Positions 12,188-25,318 of a stretch of DNA of 64,000 nucleotides are shown here, one piece after another (position 1 is the first letter of the stretch; each line of letters begins with the position of its first letter). Where the stretch lies: NCBI GenBank assembly GCA_047967505.1, contig CM106538.1; one strand, 5' to 3'. The notes beneath the pieces were generated by a model. The model was not told the DNA's origin and made no database searches. It saw nothing but the letters and a program-made list of their open reading frames with translations. The translations under genes were made by a program, and so were the position numbers. This DNA is from Dipteris shenzhenensis. Lineage: Eukaryota > Polypodiophyta > Polypodiopsida > Gleicheniales.

Positions 12188-13010
12188 CCTTAAGGAATAG
12201 TGTAGATGAAAATACTAAGCATGGCATGGACGAGACCACCCTCCAATTTGAAGATACTTTGGACCTTATGGTGGGAGAATAGCCAAACCTTTTAGCATTC
12301 TTTATATCCCCTTATTGAGATTATGATTTATAGACTCAATATCTGATTCATTTGTATCTTGGCCAAATGTCTTTAGTTGATGGATTCATAGTTTGGCAGG
12401 ACACTCACTTTAACTTAAGGAAGAACTCTCATTCTAATAGCATACACATCCTTGTCTAGCTCATCAACTCAATCCACATGTCATCGTTCCATCTCTCCTA
12501 CATCATTGTTTAATTGGGGCACTTGCAGATACAGACTAATCATGTGTGTTTGATAATGGTGACCAAGATTAATTGTTCTCCTCTACCTTTTTGTCCAACT
12601 AAACTAGGGAGCACTTCCAAGAAAGCAAGGATTTCCATAATCGGTTTATCCCTAATAAACAAAATGCATTAATGCATAAGCAAGACAATATGATCTTCTA
12701 GGCTATCATCTAAATGCACAAGGACCTCTAGCATCTTCCCTCCCTATTAAATGTAAATTCAAGACAAGTAATCAACTCGACAAAAGAATTTTGGATCTTC
12801 TTCAACAATCATCATGCAAAGAATTTCTATTTGATTTTTGATGTTGATAGAAATTGTACCATAATTTCTATACAAAATTTTGATGTTCTTCAATAATCAT
12901 CATACGGGAAGTTCCACTTTGATTGCTCGATATCGATAGAATTACACCATCAATTTCCCTATAAAATATGTATGAATTGCTCTGAGGGAAGGGGGGGGGG
13001 GAGGAGATCA
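12188..13010. repeat. Direct repeat copy 2 (pair with 9592-10452)
   Basis: Same orientation and order as 9592-10452, again ending in a G-run before 'gagatcat'. It carries one deletion of about 40 bp and scattered substitutions. It abuts the 800 bp tandem duplication that starts at about 13006, so the G-run may mark a recombination junction. Confidence 0.8.
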
Positions 13011-14447
13011 TAGTTAGTATTGAGGGAAATGCACAGAGGGGGTTTGCTCACAAAGGGGGTGTCACAAAATTTCACTACAAATAGTTATGTCATTTTTCAT
13101 ACTGACTAGTAGTACCACCTTTCTTGTTTCATAGAGTATCTTTTTTGGGCATTCACTTAAATAGGAAATTTACTAATCCATGATCATTATTGTTATGAAT
13201 TTATGTAACAAGGGAAAACATTCATTTTAAGAAAAAGATTCTAGAACTAGCAATTTCTAAAATAAAAAGTGACAGGCCTCTTAGAGCATTGTAGATCTAA
13301 AAGCTCATATCAAACTCTCTATTGAGGTAGAAGCCTAAGTCCAAAGATTGGACTTTATTTTTGAGGGAAAATGGTTGTAAATCATATCATACCAACAAAG
13401 AAAAATATAGAAGTGAACCCAAAATCAAGAATCTAGAATCCAAAACGAGTAAATCTAGAACTCAAAGAACATGATTTCGAAACCTAGAACAAGTAGACAA
13501 AATATCCAAAGCCTAGAACAAGAAAACCCAAAACATGAAACTTTATTTCCAATAAAGAGGGGTATTTTTTATTATTTATAAATAGGACCCGAAGGTCATT
13601 ACAAACAGCTTTTAGGCCCAACATAATTGAGATAATAAAAAAGAAAGAGATTGGTATTTTATTATTTATAAATAGGACCCGAAGGTCATTACAATAGCTC
13701 TTAGGCCCAACATAATTGAGATAAGTGAGCAAGAAATTGGGTGGTGGCAGTGGTGGTGGTCGGGGAGGGGGAGGGGGAGGGGGGGGTGCGGGATTACAGT
13801 GGCGGGATCATAGTTAGTATTGAGGGAAAAGGCACAAGGAGGGGGTTTACTCACAAAGTGGGTGTCACAGAATTTCATTACAAATAGTTGTCATTTTGTA
13901 TACTAACTACTAATACTACCTTTTTTGTTTCAAAGAGTATCTTTTTTTGGCATTCAATTGAATAGTAAATATACTAATCCATGTCTATTATTGTCATGAA
14001 TTTATGTAACAAGGGAAAAAAATCCTTGAAAAAGAAGACACTTGACACTAGGAATTTCCAAAATAAAGCATGATGGGCCTTTTACAGCATTGTAGATCTA
14101 AAAGCTCATATCTGACTCAATATTGAGGTAGAAGCCTAAGTCTAAAGATTGGAATTTAATTTGTTTTTGGCAAGGAAAAATGATTGTAAATCACATCATA
14201 CCAATAAATCAAAATACAAAAGTGAACTCAAAATCAAGAATCTAGAATCCAAAACAAGTGAATCTCAAACTCAAAGAAAGTGAATTTGAAACCCAAAACA
14301 AGTAAATAAAAAGTCCAAAACCTAGAACAAGAAACCCAAAACACGAAACTTTTTTTCCCAAGAAAGAGGGGTACTTTATTATTTGTAAACAGGACTCGAA
14401 CAGCTTTTAGGCCCAACATAATTGAGATAACCAAAAAGAACCCAAAG
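13006..14447. repeat. Tandem duplication, 800 bp period, with a nested 90 bp duplication
   Basis: 'gatcatagttagtattgagg' occurs at 13006 and again at 13806. The following DNA aligns in order: 'ctcacaaag', the 'gagtatctttttt' block, 'ttatgtaacaagggaaaa', and 'gatctaaaagctcatat'. Inside unit 1 a shorter block containing 'aaataggacccgaaggtc' occurs twice (about 13553-13635 and 13645-13727); unit 2 holds one degraded copy. No protein family is recognisable. Confidence 0.8.
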
Positions 14448-14955
14448 TCGGTCATCAAGTGGTAAGAGAAAAAGCACCAAGGCATAAAACCCCACTAAAC
14501 ATTATTTGAGGGCCTAGAGGGGATAGGGCACAGCCACTAAGGTGACAAAAGACAGACGACCTGTAAAAGGAGGGGGCACATATACTATGGGAAAAAGGGG
14601 TGAAACCTATAAGAAGAAGGGGTACCGAGATTTCAAACATCCATCAACAAAGGAACATGACCAGAGGCCGTTCTACTTTGGGAGAGACTTGAAAATAGTA
14701 TCCACATACTTTTATTGAATCTTAAGTGTTTCATGATGTCTGCTAGCGAGTTCAAATAACATCCTTTGTGACAATAAGATGAGCACAAGCAAGGGCCACA
14801 TCTGTCTAGAGCTTCTCTCCAACATCACTGAGTCCTTCATCACATTCCTTGAGAACTTTTTGGCACTCTTGTAGTCATCCACCAATTCAACATTACTGGA
14901 ATAACATCAATGGAAGATTTATTGAATACAATAGAGTTTATTTGACCCCTATCTA

Positions 14956-16330
14956 CTAGAGAATTTGACTATGTGCCACGTTCCAATTCCCTATCCATCT
15001 GGGGGGTCTATTACCTAATAAATCCATGCTATAAGCAACGGGAAAGCATCCACTAATCTGTCTAAGCTTGGACCAAACCGTGCTAGAAAAAGTGCAATCA
15101 TGAAACACGTGAGGGATGTCTACAAGAGATATATGACACCATTGACAAATGGAGGGACCTTTCCCTACATCCAGCCCATACGTCGTCGTGTAAAATTTAC
15201 CATAACAAACAAGATCATTTCTCCAGTAAACTTCTATCCATTCTCTATTTCTCAGTAAACAAAATTGGCTTAGAAGAGATGGAATGGCAAAAAACTTGGT
15301 AGTAAGTGAAATAAATAAATGAATGAACCTAGAACAAGTGAACCTAGAGCCAAAAACAAGTGGATCTAAAACATGGAACAATTGAACCCAAAACTTCAAA
15401 TTGGACCAAAGGAGTCCAAAACAAGTGGACCTGCGACCCAAAACAAGTTAATCTAAAACCTAGAGCACTGTAATCAAGAACTTGAAAAACTCTACAAGAA
15501 CAAGTGAACAAAAACAAGTGAATTTGAAACTCAAAGCACGTGAAGAACAAAACCCAAATGATGAACTTGGACATTTTTTTGTTTTTCTTCAATATCTCCC
15601 CATTAAAGTTTGTGAGAAAGAAACCCTTTAAATTTTTTGAAAAAGGGATCCAACAAGATAAAATAATATATGGAAACTAGGCAAAGGTAATGATTTGAAA
15701 TCATGTCTAAATGCAAGGTGTCCTTTCCACTAGTTAACTTTCTTCCTAATAATTCACAAAATAGTTCCATCCATATCTTAGAAATCTTAATATCAAATCC
15801 CATAGGAAGATTGGTACATCCTAAAGCCTTGAGAGAAAGGATGTCATTATCCAACATCGAGAAAAAACTTTTTTAGAGTGGCCACTTATAGATCTCAAGA
15901 AATAATCAAGGCTTTTTAAAGAATCTAAAAGAAACATTATGTCCTACTCAATGTTCCTTTTAGCGACATTTGTGTCATGCAAATTTTTATTAACCATATG
16001 CTTACCATTAGAGAATTTAAGTCCATCTAGAATGCTAGTTTCACCTCATCTTGGATAAGCCAACCTATCAAATCAACTGCAATAAGAGCAAGGGAGCTAT
16101 AGGGTAACCCTATTTGATTGATCTTTGGAAGAAGAAAAGATTTTGCACTTGACATCCTAGTCAAGGCTATCATATACCTTGTCGAAATCTATCTTAAGGA
16201 GGCAATTATCCTAGCCAATCTGTTTGGCATCCTAAAGAGGGATAATGGTTTCAAGGATATGAGTTTCATGAATGAAACCTTTTTTTCTTTGCAAATCCAA
16301 ATATTCATTTTCTTCTAAGTTGTTAACAAT
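14956..16330 (-). pseudogene. Decayed LINE (non-LTR retrotransposon) fragment
   Basis: On the minus strand, about 16330-15950 translates in pieces to a LINE reverse-transcriptase block, with a segment like LKIDFDKVYDSLDWDV (the usual plant form is LKLDFEKAYDRVEWDF). Further along (about 15290-14956) lies a zinc-binding reverse transcriptase domain: CQWCHISLVDIPHVFHDC followed by VWSKL. Frames are broken by stops and shifts, and a minisatellite (about 15325-15550) lies between the two blocks. No intact ORF, 5' end or poly(A) tail was found, so the element is dead. Confidence 0.7.
15325..15550. repeat. Imperfect minisatellite, about 20-24 bp unit
   Basis: The unit resembles 'cctagaacaagtgaa(c/t)c(c/t)aaaac' and is repeated with many substitutions. 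The same motif also occurs at about 13418-13545 and 14218-14350, inside the two 800 bp tandem units. Antisense it yields repetitive F/L/V/W/G-rich peptides, which explains several open frames without a real gene. Confidence 0.6.
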
Positions 16331-18400
16331 AGGGAATTTTCAAAGATCTTGTATGCTCTTTTGATGTGAGAGGGAAGGAAACTTAGGCAATGTTGCAAAC
16401 AAGAAGTAGTTTAGGACCAAAGATATCCCAAAGCTCTTATAGATTTACATCCAAACCCATATTATTAAGTGTTTCCCATCCTACATACTAGGGATAACTT
16501 CGTAGGTTAGACGGAATAGATGTTTCCTTTATTATTTGGTGGATGTGGCTTTGAAGGAACTTCGTAGGTGAGATGGGATATATGTTTCCTCCATTATTTG
16601 GTAGATGTGGCTGACTACTTTTATTAATAACCAATGAGGACTGTCTTTTTAAATGGACAAAAATCTAGAAGTGAAAAGAATGATATGGCCCTGCACTAAA
16701 GTAGTTAAATTGGATTTAGGAAATCTATGTGGATTCCTTTATCAAGAAATTCGTAATCCATGTTCTATTGTAGATGTTCATTTGTAATCACGCATACAGC
16801 CCTTGAAGCAAGATCTAGAGAAACTTCGTCCAATTCTTCCTCTTCATGAGTTTTAGAGAACAAGGCGACAAGAATACAACTAAATAATATATGTGCATTC
16901 CATTTTTGAATTTATTTTCAAATAGTGTAACTTTTCAAGGACCCATAAGCTCATGCATACCATGCATCACATATAATCATTCAAAATGATGCTCTCTCTC
17001 TCTCTATCTCTCTCTCTCTAAGCGGATAACATGAATAGGTTGCTAGGTCATACTCACGAGCAAGATCAAACCAATCATTCTACATAGATAATCTGAGATT
17101 CATATGGTTCTTTATAAATTGATGTACTCTAATATTAGCTCAGATTTAAAAATGGCAATTGACACAATACCTAGAAAGAGATTGTGAAAACGACAAATAA
17201 TCAAATGAAAATCTTGCATAAGTAGTAACATCTAAAGAAAGATTGGAAGACTATTGCTAGAGGCTTGTAGACATTGTGCTAAGGTTAAGGTGGAATTTGC
17301 AAGCTAATATGAGGATATGAAAAAATTCATGACAAACACATAATGGTGACTTCAAAAGCCATTAAAAGGATCTCCCCATTGAGCCATATCAAAGAGATTT
17401 TGAGGAGACTTGGAGACTTTAAATCACATTGATTCTGAGAGAGCACCAACTAAATGGCAAATGAAATTAGGATATAGAGATTTCTTTGTCTAGTCTCACA
17501 TAGATATGAAGGGAATACCCCTTTAAATTTCATATGTATTCCCTTCATAGTGGGGAGTTTACTGGTGTCTTAGCCAATATGAAATCTTGAATGAGAGCAA
17601 TGGCTTCATGATATACTAACCACTAGCCATTCTTTGAAACTTTCCCTACTTTCTAAGGTCATTAGCCTTCATCTTAAGCTATTGAGGGATAGGATCTTCT
17701 ACTATTCATGTCTTAAAGCTTTGGTTTGGCTAAGGATTACCAACCTATCCTCTCATGTCTTGAATGGATGATGATATGATTTAATGTTGTGCATTCGAAT
17801 GCCTCAACTACTGTAATATCCCAAGTGAGCATCCCCTAAATTATCAAGGCAATGTTCAAACAGTATAGGAACTTGAAAATCCTCACTTCACCAATGCTCT
17901 GGAAAAGCCCCAATCCGCACAGCACTAAATCCACATAGGTAGCTCTTTTAACTTGTTCACCATACACCCACACAATTAACTTGGATGACCACCAAGGCCT
18001 AATTGAAGGTATATCTCAACTCCAATTACTAAGCACAAAATCTAAAAAAGCCAGAGTATGGAACATGGTAGTGTCTTAAACATTATGATGAGGAGGTAAA
18101 TTTTCATTATTGTTATTATTATTAAAGATTCAAGATGAACTTGCACTGACAATGGAAGAATTCGAACATGAAAGAGTACTGGAACATGTTGGCATACATA
18201 AGACACAAGTAAGATGGTATAGTGGTATAGTGGGCCATTGACGAAGATCATGTTTTCCAAACAAGAACCACGATAGTTTTGTACATATTTTCTACATAGT
18301 AAAATGTGCCAAAACATTGATATAGTTCCAGAACTCAAGACACAACAAGAACCTTGTGACCTACTTATAGCAAACAAAGAAAGAACTACTATATTACATC
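16331..18400. other. Non-coding stretch with small repeats and a hairpin
   Basis: A 61 bp period duplication lies at 16497-16612 (shared 'aacttcgtaggt' and 'atgtttcct..attatttggt'). A CT microsatellite lies at 16992-17019. A perfect 14 bp inverted repeat, TATGAAGGGAATAC at 17505-17518 and its complement at 17536-17549, has a 17 nt loop. No coding region is supported. The 111-codon minus-strand frame at 18042-18377 has no family resemblance. Confidence 0.45.
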
Positions 18401-20915
18401 ATTAACGTGCTTTTCACTTTCTAGGCTTCACCTGAAGCATTTAATAAAAAACACAAAGATAGAAATGAAGCTGAGCACGGGAACAATGTGCGTGAAGCGA
18501 GGAATGTAGTACATTTGCCTAGTTTATTCCAAAGGTGGCAAAAAAGCTGATGAATTTTCAACTGGAGAATGGATTCAAGCAACACCTAGAACAAAAGGAC
18601 TAGAATTAAAACATAATTAAGGGGAGGGGAGATTTCATAAGAATATATGGCCTGAGATAAGAGAAAAGCACTACTCAAACATGTCAATTGAAAGTTATAC
18701 CATGTTCTATTTGGATATGATTACCCAACAAAACAAGATCAGCCACACCCAGAAGCCGCAAGGAAAACCATCTTGCAAGCCTGGTAAACCACTTGTCATT
18801 ACGATGGATTTTCCCATTTAAAGGTTAGGCTATTTGCACTAGCCAATTGTGCCCCTTTATACTTGGCTGGGAGAAGCTGATTTGGTTGGAGGGCGAGCCC
18901 TACCATAAATTACCATGACTAAATTGGCACTTTAGTGTAGGACCAACCAATCTCAACATTAATTGGTGGTCAATCCGCATATTACATAAAAAGGTTGTCC
19001 TCCCTCACTTGATGGGTGCTGCTACTCAAGAACTGTAGCTTCTTTCAAGAGACTCTGCCAAGCTTACCCCCACTCCCCCAACCACTCATGTAGTATAGTG
19101 CAAGTCTTGCACATAAAAATTGATGAAAAAGGAAGGTTTTTTATAAACCAACAAGGAGAGCCCAGAGCTTTACATCCTTCAATGTCGAGGTACACAGGAG
19201 ACTCAACATGACATCCTCTCACACTACCTCTGCAAAGAGGCCATCTTCAAGTAGTCTCAGCTGTCACTCTTCTCTTGTTTTACTCCACTTGCAAAGCTGA
19301 CCAGCTACCAACACGACAAGAAGAATCGACTCGACTTTTATTCCATAATTCAGACAGGGATTTCAGCTATGCATTTAGGGTGAACGGAGGAAAAGGTATA
19401 AGCCTCGACGGCTGGTTGACCAATAAGTCTCCTCCTGTTTGTGATTCACCGCTACTTCGTTCACTATTTGACACGCTACTGTTACCGATGCCTTAAATGA
19501 CTACTCACAGATAACCCTTTCAGTCAGACTGACCGCTCGAATACACACGAATAACCATGAGCTTCCTCTCTTTAGGAGACATGACTTGTATGTAAAGTTC
19601 CTCACGTTGTACTCAATGCATTCAGTTTTGTAGCAACATATCAGGCACAACCACATCTAAAGCTCAAGTATGCATTGCCCCCCCATGTAACGAGCCCTTC
19701 TAGTTGGCAAGCGCAGCGAGCAATTCACCAGGCGACCCCACACTTCCAAACCCCATCGAGTCCCACTTGGTCTCCAATGCATCGCCCTCGGGATGCAACC
19801 ACGAAAGGTAGCCTGACGAGCCCATTCGGCTCCCTCTTTGCCCGTATGGTGCTCCAACGCAGACGATGTGGTAGCCTGACAATGCCTCAGATGAGGTAAC
19901 AGGCCCATAGAAGACATGGCTGCCACAACAACCCTAGAAGATTCGTGGGCACCCCAGCAATGGCATGGTGGACACGCAACAACCTGGCCACGTCGACACT
20001 TGGCAATCCTGCATGACTGCATGACGTGGATTGTCCACGAGTAGGACCCGAGACCACACAAAGGCTTTGGCATCGACATGTCCACGTGTGTGTACCCAAC
20101 CAGTGATGACTATCAGTATGTGGCACTCTACACGAGACAACTAAGTTGCATCCACATGTCATAAAGAGGCCATAAGGCCTTTCATTCTTGGATTCTAGCT
20201 CCGAGCCAACAAATGGAGAAATAGCCAATGAGACTACATAAATCCTTCATGCTTTAGGCTAAGTTAAGCTTTGGTTTCTTCTGTGTTCTGCCCATTCCAT
20301 TCTTGTATTCACTCACCTCCATCAAATGTATGATGCTTGTAGCACTCCTCTTATCCTTAAGCTCTTCACAGCAACCCTCGGTGCCTAGCAAGCGTTACCC
20401 TAGGGACCTTTGAACGGCACGGGTCTTCACACTTGCAGCCTCTTGTTTGAGCTCCAAGCTCACAGGCTATTGGAATAAGCTTCAATCTTTGGAGGTTCAA
20501 GGTAAGCCCTATAGCAGGCTCCGATAAGCATAAGCTTTTGCGTTGGGGTATTGGTTCGCCGTGATCATTCGGATGTAGGCCTTTGAGGATGGTCGCTAAT
20601 GCTAAGGAGCGTGTCCCTGAGAAAAACCAGGGGCTTCAGTATGGTTTGGTTAAAGGAGTTAGCTTGTTAGCAAGCGAAATGCCTCCAAGCTGAATAGAGC
20701 TTGGGTTTGCTTTCCTCGAACTGTGTGGATTTGTGGTGGGAGTGTGTACAATTTTTTTTAAAACGGGGTTATGGACAGGGGACAAAAGAGAAAACCTAGC
20801 AGCAAGCACAGTAAAGAGAGATCTTGTATCCCTACGTAATGGCCTTGCATGACTTCAGTAGAAGTAAACTTTTGGGATAAAAGCATGCACACAGTCCGAA
20901 GTTCTACTATGGTTA
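18401..20915. other. Unassigned region, possibly retroelement LTR/leader
   Basis: No protein family is recognised. From about 19650 the DNA becomes GC-richer, and it lies immediately upstream of the plus-strand gypsy gag. That position is where a 5' LTR and leader would lie, but I found no paired copy, TG...CA boundary or primer-binding site, so this is inference. Open frames at 19657-20228 on the minus strand overlap one another and look fortuitous. Confidence 0.35.
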
Positions 20916-22000
20916 ATGTCAATGATGGAAGAAGGTGAACAGAGCGCGCATGATCCACGTCAGCCCATAGACAACGAAGGATCCACCAAGCACTTTCAGG
21001 ACCAAAGGCTCAAGCTTGTGAAAAAGCTTGTACATGTCATGCAGCGAGAAAATGGCATACAAAGACATGGTTGCGGATCTGAATGTTGCAAGAAAATAGC
21101 ATGCTACAGAGGCAGGTTGCAGATCTGAGAATTAACCTTGCTATGGCTGAAGCCAAGGTGGCTCAGCTGAGATGCAGCCCTAGAAAGATCGCAAAAGGTG
21201 GGGGGGAGGGGGGTTGTGCACGACAACCAAAACTTTTGCCATGATGTACAGCAATTTTTCAGAGCAGCCAAAGTCACTACAGACAAGGACTAGGTGTTCC
21301 ACGCATCCATATTTCTTACAGAAGACACCAAGCTAAGGTGGAGACACTACAAAGATGATGTGGCGAACAAACAGAAGTCCTTAACCGTGTCTTCACGGGC
21401 TGAGATGAAGACTGCCTTTCAGCAACAATTTCTTCCCCTTAACTTTGAATGGAAGGTCAGACAAGCACTGGATAGCCTGAGGCATACTAGCACGATCCAA
21501 GAGCACCTAAAGGCACATCCAGCACTCATCCTTGAGTTGAGCAACATGAATGATGAAGACAGATTCTTCTCCTTCATGAGCAGGCTGAAGCCCTGGGCTC
21601 ATAATGAGCTGGTCAGACAGAATGTGCAACCCTCCAAGAGGCATTGGAAGCGGTGGACCACTTGACTGATTGGCAGGAAAGCGGAAGAGGCATGCAGCAG
21701 TGTGCAGGCCCAAGTACGCAGCCCTGTGATCATACTTGTGGAAAGAAGACGCCACAGACTTTCTTGGCAAGTGCAAGCTGATGAGGCCCGCAGAAATACA
21801 GTCAGTAATGCTCCTAGCAAGGACAGCCCCTCCAACAGATGCTAAGGTGAAGGTAAAGCCATAGTCCAAACACCAGGAGCAGCAATGGCCCTGACTGAAC
21901 TGATGCAGGCCCTGGTATATTAGTTGATTCATCTAGTCCTGTCCTCATTATGCCAAGGACTGCCCATGAAACAGTCTATGCAGCCCTTAACTGAGAACCC
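20916..22000 (+). pseudogene. Ty3/gypsy gag fragment (host element of the nested stack)
   Basis: At 21294-21665 the translation carries a retrotransposon gag (capsid) pattern: LTEDTKLRWRHY, then KTAFQQQFLPLNFEWKVRQA, then LSNMNDEDRFFSFMSRLKPW. A zinc-knuckle remnant (CPHYAKDC) follows at about 21945-21970 after several stops and frame changes. This is gag of a chromovirus-like or related gypsy element, disabled. Orientation and position suggest it belongs with the plus-strand pol fragments at 26.6, 32.8 and 35.8 kb, but continuity cannot be shown because other elements lie between. Confidence 0.65.
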
Positions 22001-22061
22001 GCCGAACTCGAGGAGACCCCCTCTCAAACCATGAAACCCTTCCACCCGTAAGTGCTGTAGC

Positions 22062-23392
22062 TGAAACAGGCACCCAGTTGAGGGTTAGCCAGGTGCAACT
22101 TAGGTGTAATGATGATTAATCCAGGTTCTATCCTAACACCAAGATCTGTAAAACAACCATAGATTAGGAAGACCGGATAGGGGGACAAAACCTCATCATT
22201 AAAGCCAGCTCATGCTATGATCTTGGAGTCATAACATTTCTCCCAACCACAAAACAACATATGCTATAATCTTTGCTAAGATCAAGTGTAGTATCTGTTC
22301 TTATCAGTTTCATAACTAGGCTAGGAAATCAAAAAACTGCTGATGCACAAACGCAACACCTACCAGGACTTGCCATCACTAGACCGATGTCCATTTGGTT
22401 ATTGATTACGAGGATGGGCTTGAAAGGTCTACAACAATGAGCTGAAAGCTTATGTGTAGAATCTTTTGGGATTCTGAGATAAACAAACTAGCCCTCGGTG
22501 AGCGCTTCTTGTGCGGAAGTTTCCCTTCACAAAATGCAACATATCCTGTTGCAATTGCAAAATAACTCGTTGAGACCATTATAACCCACACACGTACACA
22601 TTGTAGAATCTTTTTGGCCAACCAAAATAACTAATGCACCCCAGGGACATACAAACATATATTAGAAATCTTTTGATGTTCTAAAGACCAAAAATCTACA
22701 GCAAGCAAAGCAAAGCTTATGTCATCATCAGTGCCTAAGCATAAGCAGCTGTTTGGGTTTCCAAAGACCCACAGTGTCTCTTGGGCAAACTCAATGCTTA
22801 CTAAAATATGTCAATTATACAAAAGGGAAAAATAACAAGAGAGAAAGAAGCAAGAGAAAAAATGACTAAGCAAAAAGAAAAATAAACGAACAAATCAAGA
22901 AACAAAAGAGACCATAAAACAGGAATAAAATCTCTCTCTCTCTCTCTCACGAATGAAAGAAAGAATGACAGAATGAATGAATTATTTAAACCATAAAAAA
23001 CTAAAGGAACCACTTACACTTAATGTACCACTTCCTAGAATGATGCAAAATGAAATTCCGAACTTATAAAGCACACGCATACTCAATTTTTGGCCTGCCA
23101 CGAGGAGGCCTAAGTGAAGGCAACCCTCACTAGAAACGAAAATACCTATTTATTTATTTATTTATTTTGAGACTCTCTTTTTTGTGTTTGCATTTAAATT
23201 TGCATTTGCATTTGCATTTTTCCCCTCTTTCCCCTTTCCACACCCCTTTCTCGCCATCATGCTTCACTTTTTGGCCTGCCCCCACAGGGAGGCCTAAGTG
23301 AAGGCGCAGACAATTTAGAAGCGAAAATGGCCATTTTTTGTTTTTTTTAACACACGATTTTTTATTGCTATTTCTCTCCTCCACATTTTCAA

Positions 23393-23439
<47 letters not shown>

Positions 23440-25318
23440 TCCCATCATCTCCGCCCTCTTTCGCTATTTGGATCTCCGGTAGGCCTTATGAATGATTTAT
23501 TATCATTCACCTTGTTTTTGAAACTAGCAATTTCATCCTCTTCTGTGAGGCTCAACCTATACAGTTGTTTAAAAACTGACTGAATTTCGACAAGAAGCTT
23601 CATCTTATGGTGAACACTCCACAAAGGGGAAAGAACATGACGTAAATCACATGGAAACAAATCTGAAAATTCAGCCAATAGACATTCAAGCAGCTGCAAC
23701 TCTCCAGCATCCAATGAAGGTCCAACAGATGCATCCGAGACAGCTCGAAAATCCGAAATCGCCATCTGAAAAAGTGGTCTGCAAGAAGCTATGGGGATCA
23801 AAGTCTAGATTGATCAATCCTAATAGTATGTCAAAAATCCATTGGAGGACATTCCAAATCCATGAAATGAACTTCATGCATACAAGACTTACGGCTGTCT
23901 AGAAATTTCAGATTATTATTTGAAATTAAAAACTGAATTTCCAGGATGTATTGCTTCAGCAACACACGGAAAATAAATATTTTTGGCTTGCAGCTGTTAT
24001 TCAAGTCACAAACCATAGTGATTTAAAGAAACAAACATGAGCTATTACATACTAAAGACGTTGAAGCATCATGAAATAAAAGCTGCTTGTCTTTATGATC
24101 ACATTATGGGTTACGAAATATGGCCACAGGGCCATTGAGGTCAGCTTCCAAAGTAATAAGATGACCATGCATACAAAAAACAAAAGTAATACCCACATAA
24201 TCGACCATCAAAAGAACTGCTCTTTGCCAAGCCATACACCTATGTGATCCATCTTCAAAACATTAAAAGAGAGATTCTCTTCATATATCTAAATTTGAAA
24301 AGAAGACGCAAATCATCCCAAACCTCAGAATGCCCTGGGGCAAACTTCACCACATAAGAGTAGTTATTCCCCACCATAGGTAGGTTCAACTCGTACACCA
24401 AGACTTATCAATAAAGTTGCTAGTACTTGCATTATCAAAGAGAACATTCAAAGTTAACTTTTACCAAAAGTAAAATTCACTTTTAGAACTTTTAGCAAAG
24501 CAACTTGTACATGCACCCCACTACTATTCATGCATACGTGGTACACAAACTGAAAAGTCACATGCACACCCAACTCTTTTCATATGCATGGCTTTCTAGC
24601 TCATGCATAAGCGCACTGAGCAGTGCATATAACCAAAATAGGTTTTGCACACGCATGCAACACCAAAGCACACATGCAAGCACTGCACATGCCATGTTTC
24701 ACTGACTGTACCTTTACATGCACAGCTAGCAAAGTATGTATGCATAGCAGGCCCATGAGCATCATTATTCTCCGTTCGGCATGTACAACAGCCAAAGTTT
24801 GTCACATGACTGCAAACTCAACCATACACGCATTCAAGCTTGCCTTTGCCTACCAAGTCAGCTGTACAAACTGCAGGCTCAGCCATACAGGCTACAAAGT
24901 CAGTCATATACCCTATGAAGACAGCCGTACAGCCTGCAATGCTCACTCACAAGCCTTTTCCAGCAAGGATTCCACACACTCCAAGGCTGGATCAAAAAGG
25001 CTAGTATCCAGAATACTCTTTCTAGAGGTCAAATCCACAACTTCATCAGAGGGAGATTTGTGCCTCCATGTACCAAATTCTCATGTGCTACAAATGCCTC
25101 AAGATTTTGCTATACCAGGGACAAGAATTGTCAACAAAGTGAGCACCTGGTCACAGACTCGAGTCCTCAAACAAATGAGGAGAAACACCCAAACTCTAGC
25201 AAGAGAGTGGCTCTAATACAAACTGAAACGGGCACCAAGGCAAGGGTTAGCTAGGCCCAAGCCTGGGTGTAATTCATGTATATGGTGCAGCAGCTCATCT
25301 TCTGCCATGAGGAGAAAG
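22062..25318 (-). mobile_element. Decayed Ty3/gypsy element, minus strand, nested in the plus-strand gypsy
   Basis: On the minus strand a primer-binding-site-like sequence complementary to initiator tRNA-Met lies at 25208-25221 (GTATTAGAGCC against GTATCAGAGCC). It is followed rightward by a TGAAAC...-starting block at 25224 that also occurs at 22062 (shared 'gggttagc(c/t)agg' and 'gggtgtaat'). I read these as the inner edge of the 5' LTR and the corresponding end of the 3' LTR. Aspartic-protease remnants lie at about 24450-24200. The N-terminal part of reverse transcriptase lies at 23801-23470, with FSDLFPCDLRHVLSPL and YRLSLTEEDEIASF. Integrase is missing. The right LTR is cut by the copia-type LTR starting at 25319. 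Confidence 0.6.
23090..23437. repeat. Low-complexity block with duplicated 'ttggcctgcc' segment and (CT)n
   Basis: Segments at about 23090-23145 and 23267-23335 share 'ttggcctgcc', 'gaggcctaagtgaaggc' and 'gcgaaaat'. Between them is (TTTA)n and a 'tttgcat' run; a (CT)n tract of about 43 bp follows at 23395-23437. The block interrupts the minus-strand gypsy reverse transcriptase. Confidence 0.7.

Noticed and set aside
9592-13010. Interpretation as an LTR retrotransposon with 0.85 kb LTRs
   Set aside because: No TG/CA ends, primer-binding site, polypurine tract, target duplication or coding remnant between the copies.
24505-25216. 197-codon plus-strand frame with Cys/His/Thr-rich peptide
   Set aside because: It runs antisense to the leader/gag side of the minus-strand gypsy element, resembles no family, and is explained by 'catgca'-rich DNA.
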